A stretch of DNA of 19,679 nt from Desulfobia sp. (GCA_030608985.1 JAUWDC010000001.1:1-19679), one strand, 5' to 3'; shown: positions 8,906 to 17,069, counted from the first letter of the stretch. The notes: generated by a model from the sequence alone, not told the origin. Made by a program: numbers and translations.

Positions 8906-9091
8906 CTAATTAACTCCTCCTGCCACAAGCTTCTGACATCGGAACTCATAGGCCTTTGCAATCTGCACCATAGTCGCCTGATAGCAATTAGGACAGAAGC
9001 CGTAAGAGACATCCTGTCTTTTTGTTATTTTTTGCCTTATCCAACGATCCCCATCCTGATTCCTCTTACAGCGACAACATACCTTCTCCAT
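8906..9091 (-). CDS. Small stand-alone zinc-ribbon protein in the ftsW position
   Basis: This 61-residue protein has two CxxC pairs, C5/C8 and C33/C36 (CRCK and CPNC), 24 residues apart, plus C6 and C52. The pattern CxxCK...DGxW...I...VSYGFCPNC matches the small C-terminal module that I know from many deltaproteobacterial PAS histidine kinases, response regulators and GGDEF proteins (typically CxxCKxIRDxxGxW...FSHGxCPxC). Here it stands alone. A strong ribosome-binding site (GGGGGGAG) lies just before the ATG, and the stop is 6 bases before murG, so it is very likely a real, co-translated gene. Four cysteines suggest zinc binding; no membrane segment is present and its role is unknown. It occupies the slot between murD and murG usually held by ftsW but shows no relation to FtsW. 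Confidence 0.8.
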   Translation of the reverse strand: MEKVCCRCKRNQDGDRWIRQKITKRQDVSYGFCPNCYQATMVQIAKAYEFRCQKLVAGGVN

Positions 9092-9164
9092 GCTCCCCCC
9101 TCTCTTCTCACTTTTATGCTGCTTTTATTCATTTACCTCTCTTCCTACTTATCTATATCTATTT

Positions 9165-10568
9165 TCAATTCTCCAGAAGCTGCCTTACCGCCTTCTGAAA
9201 ATGTTTTCCCCTGTCTGCATAGGATTGAAACATATCAAAGCTGGCACATGCTGGAGAAAGCAGCACTGCATCGCCAGGATCTGCAAGTTCTGCAGCCCTC
9301 CTCACTGCTGCTTCCAGCCCTTGCGGCATCTCCACCTGAACGACTTTACCCAGGACTCTTTCCATTTTTTCTTTTGCCTCACCTATGAGCAAAAGTCTTT
9401 TTACCTTTTTTCGTACTGCCTCTGACAGCAGTGAATAATCTCCTCCCTTGTCTCGACCGCCTGCAATGAGGATAACGGGTTGATTCATTCCCACCAGGGC
9501 CGACTGTACTGCACCAATATTCGTTGCCTTAGAATCATCATAGTATGATACGTTGTTAATCTCTGCTATCAGGCTTACTCTGTGGGGAAGGGTTTGAAAC
9601 TTTTCGAGGCCCCTCCTGATACCTTCCTCTGAACATCCCATCAGGCGTGCCGCCAAAATGGCTGCCATACAGTTTTCCCTGACAGGAGAAAGTTTCATCT
9701 GTGCCGAGAGGGGATACTGTTCCTTCTTCTTCCCTTTCCCTGCCCAACACAACTCTACACAATTATTTTTCCACTCAGCTCCCGGCAAGCCGGATAATGT
9801 GTTGCCAAAAAAATACTTTTCCCCTTGTAACGTTTTTTTATTGACTCGCTCCATTATTTCACGGTCATCACAATTGAGCACCATGACATCGCTCTGATGC
9901 TGGTTTGCAAACAGCTGAAACTTTGTATCCCCATAGGCCTCAAACGATTCGTATCTATCCAGATGGTCAGGTGTTATATTCAACATTACTCCGACCTTCG
10001 GCTGAAGTATTCCGGCTGTCTCAAGCTGAAAACTGCTCACTTCCAGTACAGCTAATTCCGCATCCTGACTTCCTATCAAAAATTCAGTCAAAGGAGTTCC
10101 GATATTGCCTCCGACAAAAACCTTTTGTCCACCAGCTCGAAACATTGTTCCGAGCATCTCTGTAACCGTAGTTTTACCATTTGTTCCTGTTACAGCGACG
10201 ACAGGAATATTTATAAAACAGGAGGCAAGTCCCATTTCACCAACAATTGGAATCCCTTGTCTATAACACTCTGTAATCTGAGGAATATTTAATGGGACAC
10301 CAGGACTGACAACAATTAGATCGGCATTGAGAAACGTCTTGCTTTGATGACCGCCGAACTCTGAAAAAACATTTTCACTCTCGAGCCACTCCAGAAGAGT
10401 TGGAGAAGCATCTTTCTTGAGACCGCTATCTGAAAGAGAAACTTCCGCTCCTTTTTGTTTTAAAAACTGCAAGGCCGCAAAACCTGAAATACCGCACCCC
10501 ACAACAAGCACCTTATACGCTGATGGGTTGCTGATAAATTCTACGAGGTGTTGCTCTATTGTCTTCAT
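9165..10568 (-). CDS. murD: UDP-N-acetylmuramoylalanine--D-glutamate ligase MurD
   Basis: MurD adds D-glutamate to UDP-MurNAc-L-Ala in the cytoplasm. From the ATG at 10566-10568 the protein has 467 residues. It shows the N-terminal fold with VVGCGISGFAAL (22-33), the P-loop VTGTNGKTTVTEM (127-139), NITPDHLDRY, SYYDDSKATNIGA and SPACASFDMFQSYADRG near the end, all typical of MurD. The frame stays open 33 codons further upstream, but that stretch overlaps the mraY 3' end and lacks conserved sequence, so I prefer this ATG, 11 bases after the mraY stop. The ribosome-binding site is weak (TTGGAA). A 73-base gap without notable signals precedes the next gene. Confidence 0.95.
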   Translation of the reverse strand: MKTIEQHLVEFISNPSAYKVLVVGCGISGFAALQFLKQKGAEVSLSDSGLKKDASPTLLEWLESENVFSEFGGHQSKTFLNADLIVVSPGVPLNIPQITECYRQGIPIVGEMGLASCFINIPVVAVTGTNGKTTVTEMLGTMFRAGGQKVFVGGNIGTPLTEFLIGSQDAELAVLEVSSFQLETAGILQPKVGVMLNITPDHLDRYESFEAYGDTKFQLFANQHQSDVMVLNCDDREIMERVNKKTLQGEKYFFGNTLSGLPGAEWKNNCVELCWAGKGKKKEQYPLSAQMKLSPVRENCMAAILAARLMGCSEEGIRRGLEKFQTLPHRVSLIAEINNVSYYDDSKATNIGAVQSALVGMNQPVILIAGGRDKGGDYSLLSEAVRKKVKRLLLIGEAKEKMERVLGKVVQVEMPQGLEAAVRRAAELADPGDAVLLSPACASFDMFQSYADRGKHFQKAVRQLLEN

Positions 10569-10579
10569 TTCCAAGAGAT

Positions 10580-11659
10580 TTATCGTAATTTTAAGGTTGC
10601 AAGGGCTGTCAGCCCCAAGATAATTGAAACAATCCAGAACCGGACAACAACCTTTGGTTCTTCCCATCCTTTCTTCTCAAAATGGTGATGGAATGGTGCC
10701 ATGAGAAAAATTCTTTTCCCTCCTGAAAGCTTGAAATACCCAACTTGAAGTATCACAGAAAGTGCCTCCATAACAAAAATTCCGCCAACCAAGGCCAACA
10801 AGATCTCCTGTTTTGTAATAACTGCTACAGTGCCAAGCGAACCGCCTATCGCCAACGAACCGACATCTCCCATAAACATCTGGGCAGGAAAAGTGTTAAA
10901 CCATAAAAAACCCAGGCATGCTCCGACCAGGGCACCACAAAACACTGTCACTTCACCCGCCCCGGCCACGTAGGGAATCTGCAGATAGGCCGCAAGCCCG
11001 ACATGACCGGCAAGATATGAGAAAAGAAGATAAACCCCGCCTGTCACAATAGTAGGGCCGATTGCCAAACCATCCAATCCGTCAGTCAGGTTGACCGCAT
11101 TTGATGCTCCAACTATTACGATGAACATAAAAATGAGATAAAACCAGCCAAGATAGGGGGCTACATTTTTGAAAAACGGAAAATTCAAGGTGGTATCGCT
11201 CTCCGGAAGCCTCATGAGAACAAGCCCGATTACAATCACTCCGGCAAGCTGCATAATAATTTTGCCGCGTGCACTTAACCCTTTTGTATTTTTCTTTTTA
11301 ATCTTTTTGAAATCATCAATGGCTCCAATCAGTCCATACCAGACGGTTATACCAATAATGAGCCACACGTAGATATTCGTTAGATCTGCCCATAGTAGTG
11401 TTGATAAAACAACTGCAAACAGGATCAGAAGCCCCCCCATTGTGGGAACCCCCTTTTTGCTGAAATGTGTTTCCGGGCCGTCATCACGAATAACCTGCCC
11501 CAGCTGTTTCTTCTTGGCCAATTGAATAAATTTTCCACCCAGCAGGATGGTCAGCAAAAATGCAGTGACAATCGCACCAATTCCTCTGAAAGTTATATAT
11601 CGAAAGACATTAAAGCCTCCGAATACGGTATGCAGGGGATAGAATAGGTGATAGAGCAT
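10580..11659 (-). CDS. mraY: Phospho-MurNAc-pentapeptide transferase MraY
   Basis: MraY is a polytopic inner-membrane enzyme that transfers phospho-MurNAc-pentapeptide to undecaprenyl phosphate, giving lipid I. The 359 residues start with the family's characteristic MLYHLFYPL and [11 protein letters not shown], contain [10 protein letters not shown] (catalytic aspartates) and [12 protein letters not shown] (the histidine motif), and carry about ten hydrophobic segments. The start is fixed by these conserved N-terminal residues. No Shine-Dalgarno sequence precedes the ATG, and a four-copy ATTGATA array begins only 7 bases upstream of it. Translation may therefore depend on coupling, leaderless-like AT-rich recognition, or another signal. 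Confidence 0.97.
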   Translation of the reverse strand: MLYHLFYPLHTVFGGFNVFRYITFRGIGAIVTAFLLTILLGGKFIQLAKKKQLGQVIRDDGPETHFSKKGVPTMGGLLILFAVVLSTLLWADLTNIYVWLIIGITVWYGLIGAIDDFKKIKKKNTKGLSARGKIIMQLAGVIVIGLVLMRLPESDTTLNFPFFKNVAPYLGWFYLIFMFIVIVGASNAVNLTDGLDGLAIGPTIVTGGVYLLFSYLAGHVGLAAYLQIPYVAGAGEVTVFCGALVGACLGFLWFNTFPAQMFMGDVGSLAIGGSLGTVAVITKQEILLALVGGIFVMEALSVILQVGYFKLSGGKRIFLMAPFHHHFEKKGWEEPKVVVRFWIVSIILGLTALATLKLR

Positions 11660-11665
11660 GTTATT

Positions 11666-11768
11666 AATTGATAATTGATAATTGATAATTGATAGTTAAA
11701 TTCATTTGTCCAGGTCCCGAAGATCCGTGTCGCATATCCTTAAAATTGTCCATTTTCAATTATCAATT
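11666..11768. repeat. ATTGATA tandem array with an inverted partner arm, murF-mraY gap
   Basis: Four perfect tandem copies of ATTGATA span 11667-11694. A 12-base sequence at 11757-11768 (CAATTATCAATT) is the exact reverse complement of 11666-11677, and the array allows the pairing to slip in steps of seven. The distal arm encodes the last residues of MurF (IDN) and its TGA stop, and the array lies right at the mraY start. The roughly 80 bases between the arms show no other recognisable feature. Confidence 0.8.
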
Positions 11769-13252
11769 GCCTTTTTAAGGCTTTCAATAATAGTCTCCAT
11801 CCGCATTCCCCGTGAGCCCTTCACCAGAATCCAGTCTCCTTCTGAAAGTTCACCAAGATGCACCATTTTTACCAGTGTCTCCACAACCTCTTCTCGGGAT
11901 GCCATCTGTCTAGCCTGTTTCATCGTCATACTGGCGTCAAGAGCCCCTTCAACGACTTTCCAGGCGAATTCACCCAGGGCAAGCACATTACTGAATCCAG
12001 TGTAGGCAACAGTTTCCCCTAAATGTCGATGGGCTTTAAGGCTGGAATCACCCAATTCAAGCATATCTCCCAGCACAGCAACAGCCTTATTCCCCTGGTT
12101 CATTGCCTGTACAGTATTCAGTGCTGCCAACATAGAGGAGGGATTTGCGTTATAGCAGTCATTAACAACTCGTAAACCACCAATTCGTTCTATCTGCAGG
12201 CGCTTATCATATGGCTCAAATTTTTCAAGTCCTTGAACAATTGTCTCGATATCAGCGCCTGCCATATGTGCCATGGCAGCTGCAGCAAGTGCATTCGTTA
12301 CGTTATGCTCTCCCAGGCAATGAATGCGTACACGTCTTTTATGTTCATGTATGTGCAGCGTAAAGGCCATTCCCCTTTCACCCTCATTCCAGACATGGGT
12401 AGCCCGGACATCCGCTTTGCGATTTCTTCCAAAGAAAATCTTCTTCTGGGAACATTGCCCGGCCAGTTTTTTCACACGCTTGTCATCTATATTGACACAT
12501 AAACGAGCCCATGACTTTCCATACTCGAACAACTCACCTTTTGCTCTGGCCACACCATCAATAGACGAAAGACCGGCAAGATGTGCGTCCTGGACATTGA
12601 CGATACACGAAATATCCGGATCAGCTATTTCCGTCATTCGGGCAATCTCTCCTGGACGATTCATCCCCATCTCCAAAATTGCAACATCATGGGTCTTCTC
12701 AACCGGAAGTAAAGACAACGGCATGCCAATCAAGTTATTGAAATTGCCCTCAGTTTTGAGGATAGAGTATTTTGGTGCCATGATTGCCGCACACATTTCT
12801 TTAACGGTTGTCTTTCCTGAACTACCGGTAATAGCAATGACAATGAGGTTATCCATCAGCCGGCGTCTATATGCTGCCAGGTCTCCCAATGCCTTTAAAG
12901 TATCTTGTACGACAATGACAGGAACTGGCAGCTCTTTTTTTGGAACATCTGCCACTATCAACCCAGCCGCTCCTTTTTGAACTGCCTCTTCAAGAAACTG
13001 CTGCCCATCAAAATGGTCTCCAGATAATGCAAGGAAGAGATCTCCCGACGCCAAGGTTCGTGTATCTGTCGAAATTGAATAAAAACGGGCTTCCGATTCA
13101 CCTGAAACAAAACGACCATTAGTGGCCAACAATACCTGGCTTACTGTCCAGGCTGACTTTCTATCCATGGCATCACCATTATATGCGGCAACTATATTCT
13201 GCTTCCTCACAGACCGGCTGTTTTCCACCCTTGACAATGCTGCTGACTCCAT
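11756..13252 (-). CDS. murF: UDP-MurNAc-tripeptide--D-Ala-D-Ala ligase MurF
   Basis: MurF adds the D-Ala-D-Ala dipeptide to the UDP-MurNAc-tripeptide in the cytoplasm, completing the pentapeptide. Its 498 residues show ISTDTRTLASGDLFLAL (N-terminal uridine-binding domain), the P-loop ITGSSGKTTVKEM (141-153), EMGMNRPGEIARM (a MurF hallmark), GEHNVTNALAAAA and NDCYNANPSSM. GGAGG at seven bases before the ATG at 13250-13252 supports this start, although it gives about 28 residues more than usual before the conserved region; an in-frame ATG at 13168 would give the standard length but has a poorer ribosome-binding site. The last three residues are encoded by the arm of an intergenic repeat. Confidence 0.95.
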   Translation of the reverse strand: MESAALSRVENSRSVRKQNIVAAYNGDAMDRKSAWTVSQVLLATNGRFVSGESEARFYSISTDTRTLASGDLFLALSGDHFDGQQFLEEAVQKGAAGLIVADVPKKELPVPVIVVQDTLKALGDLAAYRRRLMDNLIVIAITGSSGKTTVKEMCAAIMAPKYSILKTEGNFNNLIGMPLSLLPVEKTHDVAILEMGMNRPGEIARMTEIADPDISCIVNVQDAHLAGLSSIDGVARAKGELFEYGKSWARLCVNIDDKRVKKLAGQCSQKKIFFGRNRKADVRATHVWNEGERGMAFTLHIHEHKRRVRIHCLGEHNVTNALAAAAMAHMAGADIETIVQGLEKFEPYDKRLQIERIGGLRVVNDCYNANPSSMLAALNTVQAMNQGNKAVAVLGDMLELGDSSLKAHRHLGETVAYTGFSNVLALGEFAWKVVEGALDASMTMKQARQMASREEVVETLVKMVHLGELSEGDWILVKGSRGMRMETIIESLKKAIDN

Positions 13253-13276
13253 TCTCTTGCCTCCGACTTCTATCTC

Positions 13277-14863
13277 TCAAGCTGCCTGGCGAATACGCTC
13301 TAGCTGCTTTCTTGCTTCCTGCCTGTCATCAAAAAAAATCCTGCCAGATCGTTTAATCTGGTAGGACTCATGCCCCTTTCCACAAATCAATATGACATCC
13401 CCTGGCCTGCTCACCTCTATGGCCCTTTTAATAGCATCGCGCCGTGACTCGATAATGTCATATCCTCTCAGAGAGGGATTCCTGCTCAGTCTTGTACTGT
13501 CAATCTTCACAGCAGAAATTCCCTGCAGTCCTGTTTCGATATCGTTTAAAATTTCTTGCGGGGATTCACTGCGGGGATTATCCGATGTAACGAGGCATAC
13601 ATCAGACAGCCGACCGGCGACTTCTCCCATCAATGGCCGTTTTCCCCTGTCGCGATCACCACCACATCCAAAAACAACAACAAGGCGATCAGGGTTCAGA
13701 GATCGTATTGTCTGCAAAACGTGCTGTAATGCTTCCGGGGTATGGGCGTAATCAACAAAAACATCCCGCAGCACAGGCTCATTATCATCTTGAACAACTT
13801 TTACTCTCTCCAACCGTCCAGGAATACTCTCCAGCGTTGCAAGTGTAGGTTGCATACTTTCCATGCCATATCCCAACACTAACCCACAGGTAATACACCC
13901 CAGAACATTCTCCAGGTTAAAGGCACCCACAAGTGGTGTTTCAATGGAAAATACGGTATCGTTGCTGATGATTTCTGCAGATGTTCCTTCCAGGCTGAAG
14001 GAATACTTCAAGGCCCTGACATCCCCATATTGAATTCCACATGTAACCACCTTGAGACGTGTTTTCTCCAATAGGAATTCAGCAAGCCTTTTCCCCCAGT
14101 CACCATTGCCTCCTGTTACAGATTGGCTCAATACGACTACGGCTGTACCCGTATCATTCATGTGGTTGGCAAACAATCTTTTCTTTGCGGCAAAATAGCT
14201 CTCCATGGAACCATGGAAATCCAGATGATCACGGCTCAAGTTGGTAAACAATGCCACATCAAAAAGTATGGCATTCACTCTTTCCTGCTCAAGCCCATGG
14301 GAAGAAACCTCCATGACAACATGGGTTACACCGTGATCGGCCATCAAACGGAGCTGTCTGTGGATCTCCATTGCTTCTGGAGTCGTGAGCATGGCTTCCA
14401 ATATTACATCGAGATAGCGAATATTTATTGTTCCCACAACACCCGGAATGCCGCCTGCTTCTTGAATAAACTTCTCAAGGATATATGACGAGGTGGTCTT
14501 ACCATTCGTTCCGGTTATACCTATCATCGTCATTTCCCTGGCAGGGAAATCATAAAAAGCGGCAGCCAGATAGCCCATGGCAGATCGTGTGTCTGGCACA
14601 GTAATGACTGGCACGTCACAATCAATAGCAGGAACATCCTCGGCGGCAAGCACTGCTACGCATCCCCTCTTTACAGCTTCCTGAATATAGTGGTGACCAT
14701 CACTGCTCCCCCCCCGAACTGCTACAAAAAGCATCCCCGGAGTTACCTGTCGAGAGTCTGCTGTAATGCCTGACACTGTCACATTGACCATATCGACGGG
14801 TATCTCCGGTGAAACCTCAACCATAAGATCCCCGAGTTTTTTTATTCTTACATGGTCAGCCAT
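13277..14863 (-). CDS. murE: UDP-MurNAc-tripeptide synthetase MurE, meso-DAP type
   Basis: MurE adds the third amino acid of the stem peptide in the cytoplasm. The 528 residues show SGITADSRQV (30-39), the P-loop ITGTNGKTT (116-124), TTPEAMEIHR, FTNLSRDHLDFHG, DYAHTPEAL and DNPR at 428-431. DNPR is the family's signature for meso-diaminopimelate rather than lysine, which predicts DAP-type peptidoglycan. AAGGA lies three bases before the ATG. An uninterrupted run of eight G (14708-14715) codes for Arg-Gly-Gly at residues 50-52. The 172-base gap to the upstream ftsI-type gene is an inserted palindromic element; its removal would leave an 8-base gap. Confidence 0.97.
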   Translation of the reverse strand: MADHVRIKKLGDLMVEVSPEIPVDMVNVTVSGITADSRQVTPGMLFVAVRGGSSDGHHYIQEAVKRGCVAVLAAEDVPAIDCDVPVITVPDTRSAMGYLAAAFYDFPAREMTMIGITGTNGKTTSSYILEKFIQEAGGIPGVVGTINIRYLDVILEAMLTTPEAMEIHRQLRLMADHGVTHVVMEVSSHGLEQERVNAILFDVALFTNLSRDHLDFHGSMESYFAAKKRLFANHMNDTGTAVVVLSQSVTGGNGDWGKRLAEFLLEKTRLKVVTCGIQYGDVRALKYSFSLEGTSAEIISNDTVFSIETPLVGAFNLENVLGCITCGLVLGYGMESMQPTLATLESIPGRLERVKVVQDDNEPVLRDVFVDYAHTPEALQHVLQTIRSLNPDRLVVVFGCGGDRDRGKRPLMGEVAGRLSDVCLVTSDNPRSESPQEILNDIETGLQGISAVKIDSTRLSRNPSLRGYDIIESRRDAIKRAIEVSRPGDVILICGKGHESYQIKRSGRIFFDDRQEARKQLERIRQAA

Positions 14864-14878
14864 TGATCCTTCTACTGA

Positions 14879-15054
14879 TCTGATTTTTCACTTTTCAGGT
14901 GTCCCTCAATAATTGGTCCAGACACCATACTGTAACTGTTCAGCAGTGCCCCAGATGTGCGCTAGCAGGCTGGCGAACTATAGTTTGCCTATGTGAACCG
15001 GCCTACTCGCGTGCAGATGGGGTGCTGCTGAACAGTTACTCTGATTTTTCACTT
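14879..15054. mobile_element. MITE-like palindromic insertion with 15-bp direct repeats
   Basis: A 15-base sequence (TCTGATTTTTCACTT) occurs at 14879-14893 and again, exactly, at 15040-15054. Between the copies is a long inverted repeat with perfect 15-base ends (14932-14946 and 15025-15039, GTAACTGTTCAGCAG on the plus strand). Its inner parts pair largely through GT wobbles, around an AGGCTGG/CCGGCCT stem and a central AACTATAGTT palindrome. A second small hairpin (14898-14903 with 14921-14926, GGTGTC/GACACC) also lies inside. Deleting one repeat plus the insert would restore an ftsI-type end of SEKSDQ and a TAG stop 8 bases before murE. No transposase is encoded, so it is non-autonomous. 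A 15-base duplication is longer than most transposases make. Confidence 0.78.
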
Positions 15055-17066
15055 CTATCTCGCGCACTCAACACGCATTCATCGCCGACAATTTTAGATC
15101 CAGGCTTAGGATGCTGAGACTGGACCGTACCCGAACCTTCGATTGTCACCCTGCACCCAAATGGCTGGAGAATACGTAAAGCCCTTCTTAGACTTAATCC
15201 ATGCAGATCAGGCATAATCTGGCTCGCTGATTTCGGCGCACTGTTTTCAATCTTAACGGTGGTATTCTGCCGTGCCTCCCAAGAAACCAGTAATTCCTCG
15301 GCATCATATTCCGGTAAAGACTCCCCCTTTTTCAACCTGTTATTATTACGAGCTAAACGCAGGGCCTTCTGCAGAAAAGAAATTGTAAGTTTTTCCATAC
15401 CAGAAGGTCTGGTTACATCAATCATCCCCTGATTAAAAGAGATAAGCATAACAAGTTTTGGGTCACGTAATGGAGCCGCAGCCAGGATTGCGCCCTCATA
15501 CAAGATGACGTCCGGCCTGGAGAAGCCAGGAGGAAGATCAATTGTATCGTTTGCAGCAGAAATATCCTGGCCGTGGCCACTACTGTCTTGTTCCGGCCTG
15601 CTCACGATTATCTCTCCGCCATGCTCAGCAAACTCCCTGGTAGCCACTGAAACCTCCCCAGGCAAAGATTTTTGCAATGATTCGACAATAAAAAAATGTG
15701 CCCCCGGCGGTACTGTGTCCTCCAGAAACATACGAAACTCTTTACTTTCTTCTTCGCTGAAGATGCTGGTAGAAGAAGAGACAGACACACTTTCACCCCT
15801 TATTTCACCTGCATCAGTCACTGTTGACAGGAGAATATGCGGCTCTGCAGATCTTCCATCACTTACTAAGGTTGCAAAACTGTTCAAAATATGCAGAGCC
15901 GAAGATGTATCATTGGAACCCACTCGGAATTTTGCTGCATTGAAAAACTCTTTTTCTATATGCGGATGTAAGACAAACTGTCCGTCTTCTCCAAGTGCCC
16001 TCTCTGTTTCTTCTGTGATTGATGCCAACCAAGGTGAAACAATATTTTTTTTCTCATCCAGACTCCACCAGGGAGTTGAAGGAGCTTGCCGCCTCTTTTT
16101 TATCCCTCTTGGAGCAAGTATTTTAAAATCTCCACTATCGCTTTCTGCATCAACTGTTCTTCTTAATCCGGCATCCACCGCTGCAGCGAGTCTGAACAGG
16201 GAATAAAGCCCTCCTGTCTTTACCGGTACTGTTGCTATCTGTGCCCCTTTGTCTTCAGCAGTTAATGCAGGAGTGAAAGAATGCTGAGAAGAAGGCACTA
16301 AGGCGCTTGCAATTATTTCTCTCGTCTTTGCATCCATAATTATACCACTGGCTGTAGTGACTAAAAGGGACCCTCCCTGCTTATGTCCAATCTTTTCCAG
16401 CAGTGTTTCCAAGAGTTTTTCCAAGTCAGTCTGCAATTCCAGGTCAAGGGTCAGGATCAAATGCCTCCCGGAAAGCAAGGTATCATTGTATGCGAATTCA
16501 ATCCCGGACAAGCCGACATCATCCTTTACCTGGCCGACAAACTGGGGTGCATCAGACCAAGCAGGGTATATGCGCTCAATCCTGTCGTGAAAATAAACGC
16601 CGTCAATATTCAAGGCCTTTACCTTCTGGGCCTTCTCTGGTGAAATATTACGGGATAGCCACGTAAAATTTCTTTCAGCCTTCAATTTTTCAAGGAGCTC
16701 TGATTCTTCATACGATAACAGTGTGGCAAGAGTACCAACCGTGGTGGCAATATCCTCAAACTCCCTCGGTTTAACGTATATTGACGATGTCTTTACACTG
16801 GCTGCCAGCATATTCAGCCTGCGATCATATATATTTTTTCGCCGGACCTTCTCAGTAGAAGAGACTGCAGGCTGCTCTATAATTTCCGATAGTGGTTGTG
16901 AACCGTCAAAAAACTGCTTTATTTCAGGGTAAAACCGAAATAAGACAAGGGACAGGAGAACAAGTAGACATACTTTAAAAAAACGTCTTTTTTTCTGTCT
17001 TTCCTTTTCTTTTGACCTATCCGTATATTTTGCCCAATCTCTGATTTCGCGACCCATATCGAACAT
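15036..17066 (-). CDS. FtsI-family PBP with PASTA tail, catalytic motifs lost
   Basis: This 676-residue protein sits in the ftsI position and keeps the class B PBP layout: a basic cytoplasmic tail, one membrane helix (about 29-45), a PBP dimerisation domain (about 72-198, KNIYDRRLNMLAAS, PQFVGQVKDDVGLSGIE), a transpeptidase-type domain (about 229-570) and a C-terminal PASTA domain (about 612-667). The active site is not conserved. Aligned on FRLAAAV, the SxxK position reads GLYS (286-289), so both the nucleophilic serine and the lysine are gone. SxN reads SPW (344-346), and the KTG segment aligns with VATREF (474-479). It is probably a pseudo-transpeptidase with a structural divisome role. 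The start has an AAGGGC ribosome-binding site inside a small hairpin. The final codon and stop lie in an inserted element. The FtsI family call is strong; loss of activity is inferred. Confidence 0.87.
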   Translation of the reverse strand: MFDMGREIRDWAKYTDRSKEKERQKKRRFFKVCLLVLLSLVLFRFYPEIKQFFDGSQPLSEIIEQPAVSSTEKVRRKNIYDRRLNMLAASVKTSSIYVKPREFEDIATTVGTLATLLSYEESELLEKLKAERNFTWLSRNISPEKAQKVKALNIDGVYFHDRIERIYPAWSDAPQFVGQVKDDVGLSGIEFAYNDTLLSGRHLILTLDLELQTDLEKLLETLLEKIGHKQGGSLLVTTASGIIMDAKTREIIASALVPSSQHSFTPALTAEDKGAQIATVPVKTGGLYSLFRLAAAVDAGLRRTVDAESDSGDFKILAPRGIKKRRQAPSTPWWSLDEKKNIVSPWLASITEETERALGEDGQFVLHPHIEKEFFNAAKFRVGSNDTSSALHILNSFATLVSDGRSAEPHILLSTVTDAGEIRGESVSVSSSTSIFSEEESKEFRMFLEDTVPPGAHFFIVESLQKSLPGEVSVATREFAEHGGEIIVSRPEQDSSGHGQDISAANDTIDLPPGFSRPDVILYEGAILAAAPLRDPKLVMLISFNQGMIDVTRPSGMEKLTISFLQKALRLARNNNRLKKGESLPEYDAEELLVSWEARQNTTVKIENSAPKSASQIMPDLHGLSLRRALRILQPFGCRVTIEGSGTVQSQHPKPGSKIVGDECVLSARDRSEKSE

Positions 17067-17069
17067 AAT

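Noticed and set aside
8657..9388. 243-codon plus-strand ORF spanning the ftsW slot, considered as a hidden membrane protein
   Set aside because: It overlaps the antisense of conserved murG and murD sequence, has only one hydrophobic stretch, and shows no SEDS motifs.
10569..10667. Upstream extension of murD to the first in-frame ATG
   Set aside because: The added 33 residues overlap the mraY 3' end in another frame and are not MurD-like.
15505..16206. 233-codon plus-strand ORF
   Set aside because: It is antisense to the transpeptidase-type domain of the ftsI-type gene, has no recognisable family, and no ribosome-binding site fits.
16210..16220. KTG tripeptide at residues 283-285 of the ftsI-type protein as a possible active-site motif
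   Set aside because: It precedes the FRLAAAV helix, where SxxK belongs, not the beta strand where KTG belongs; the match is accidental.
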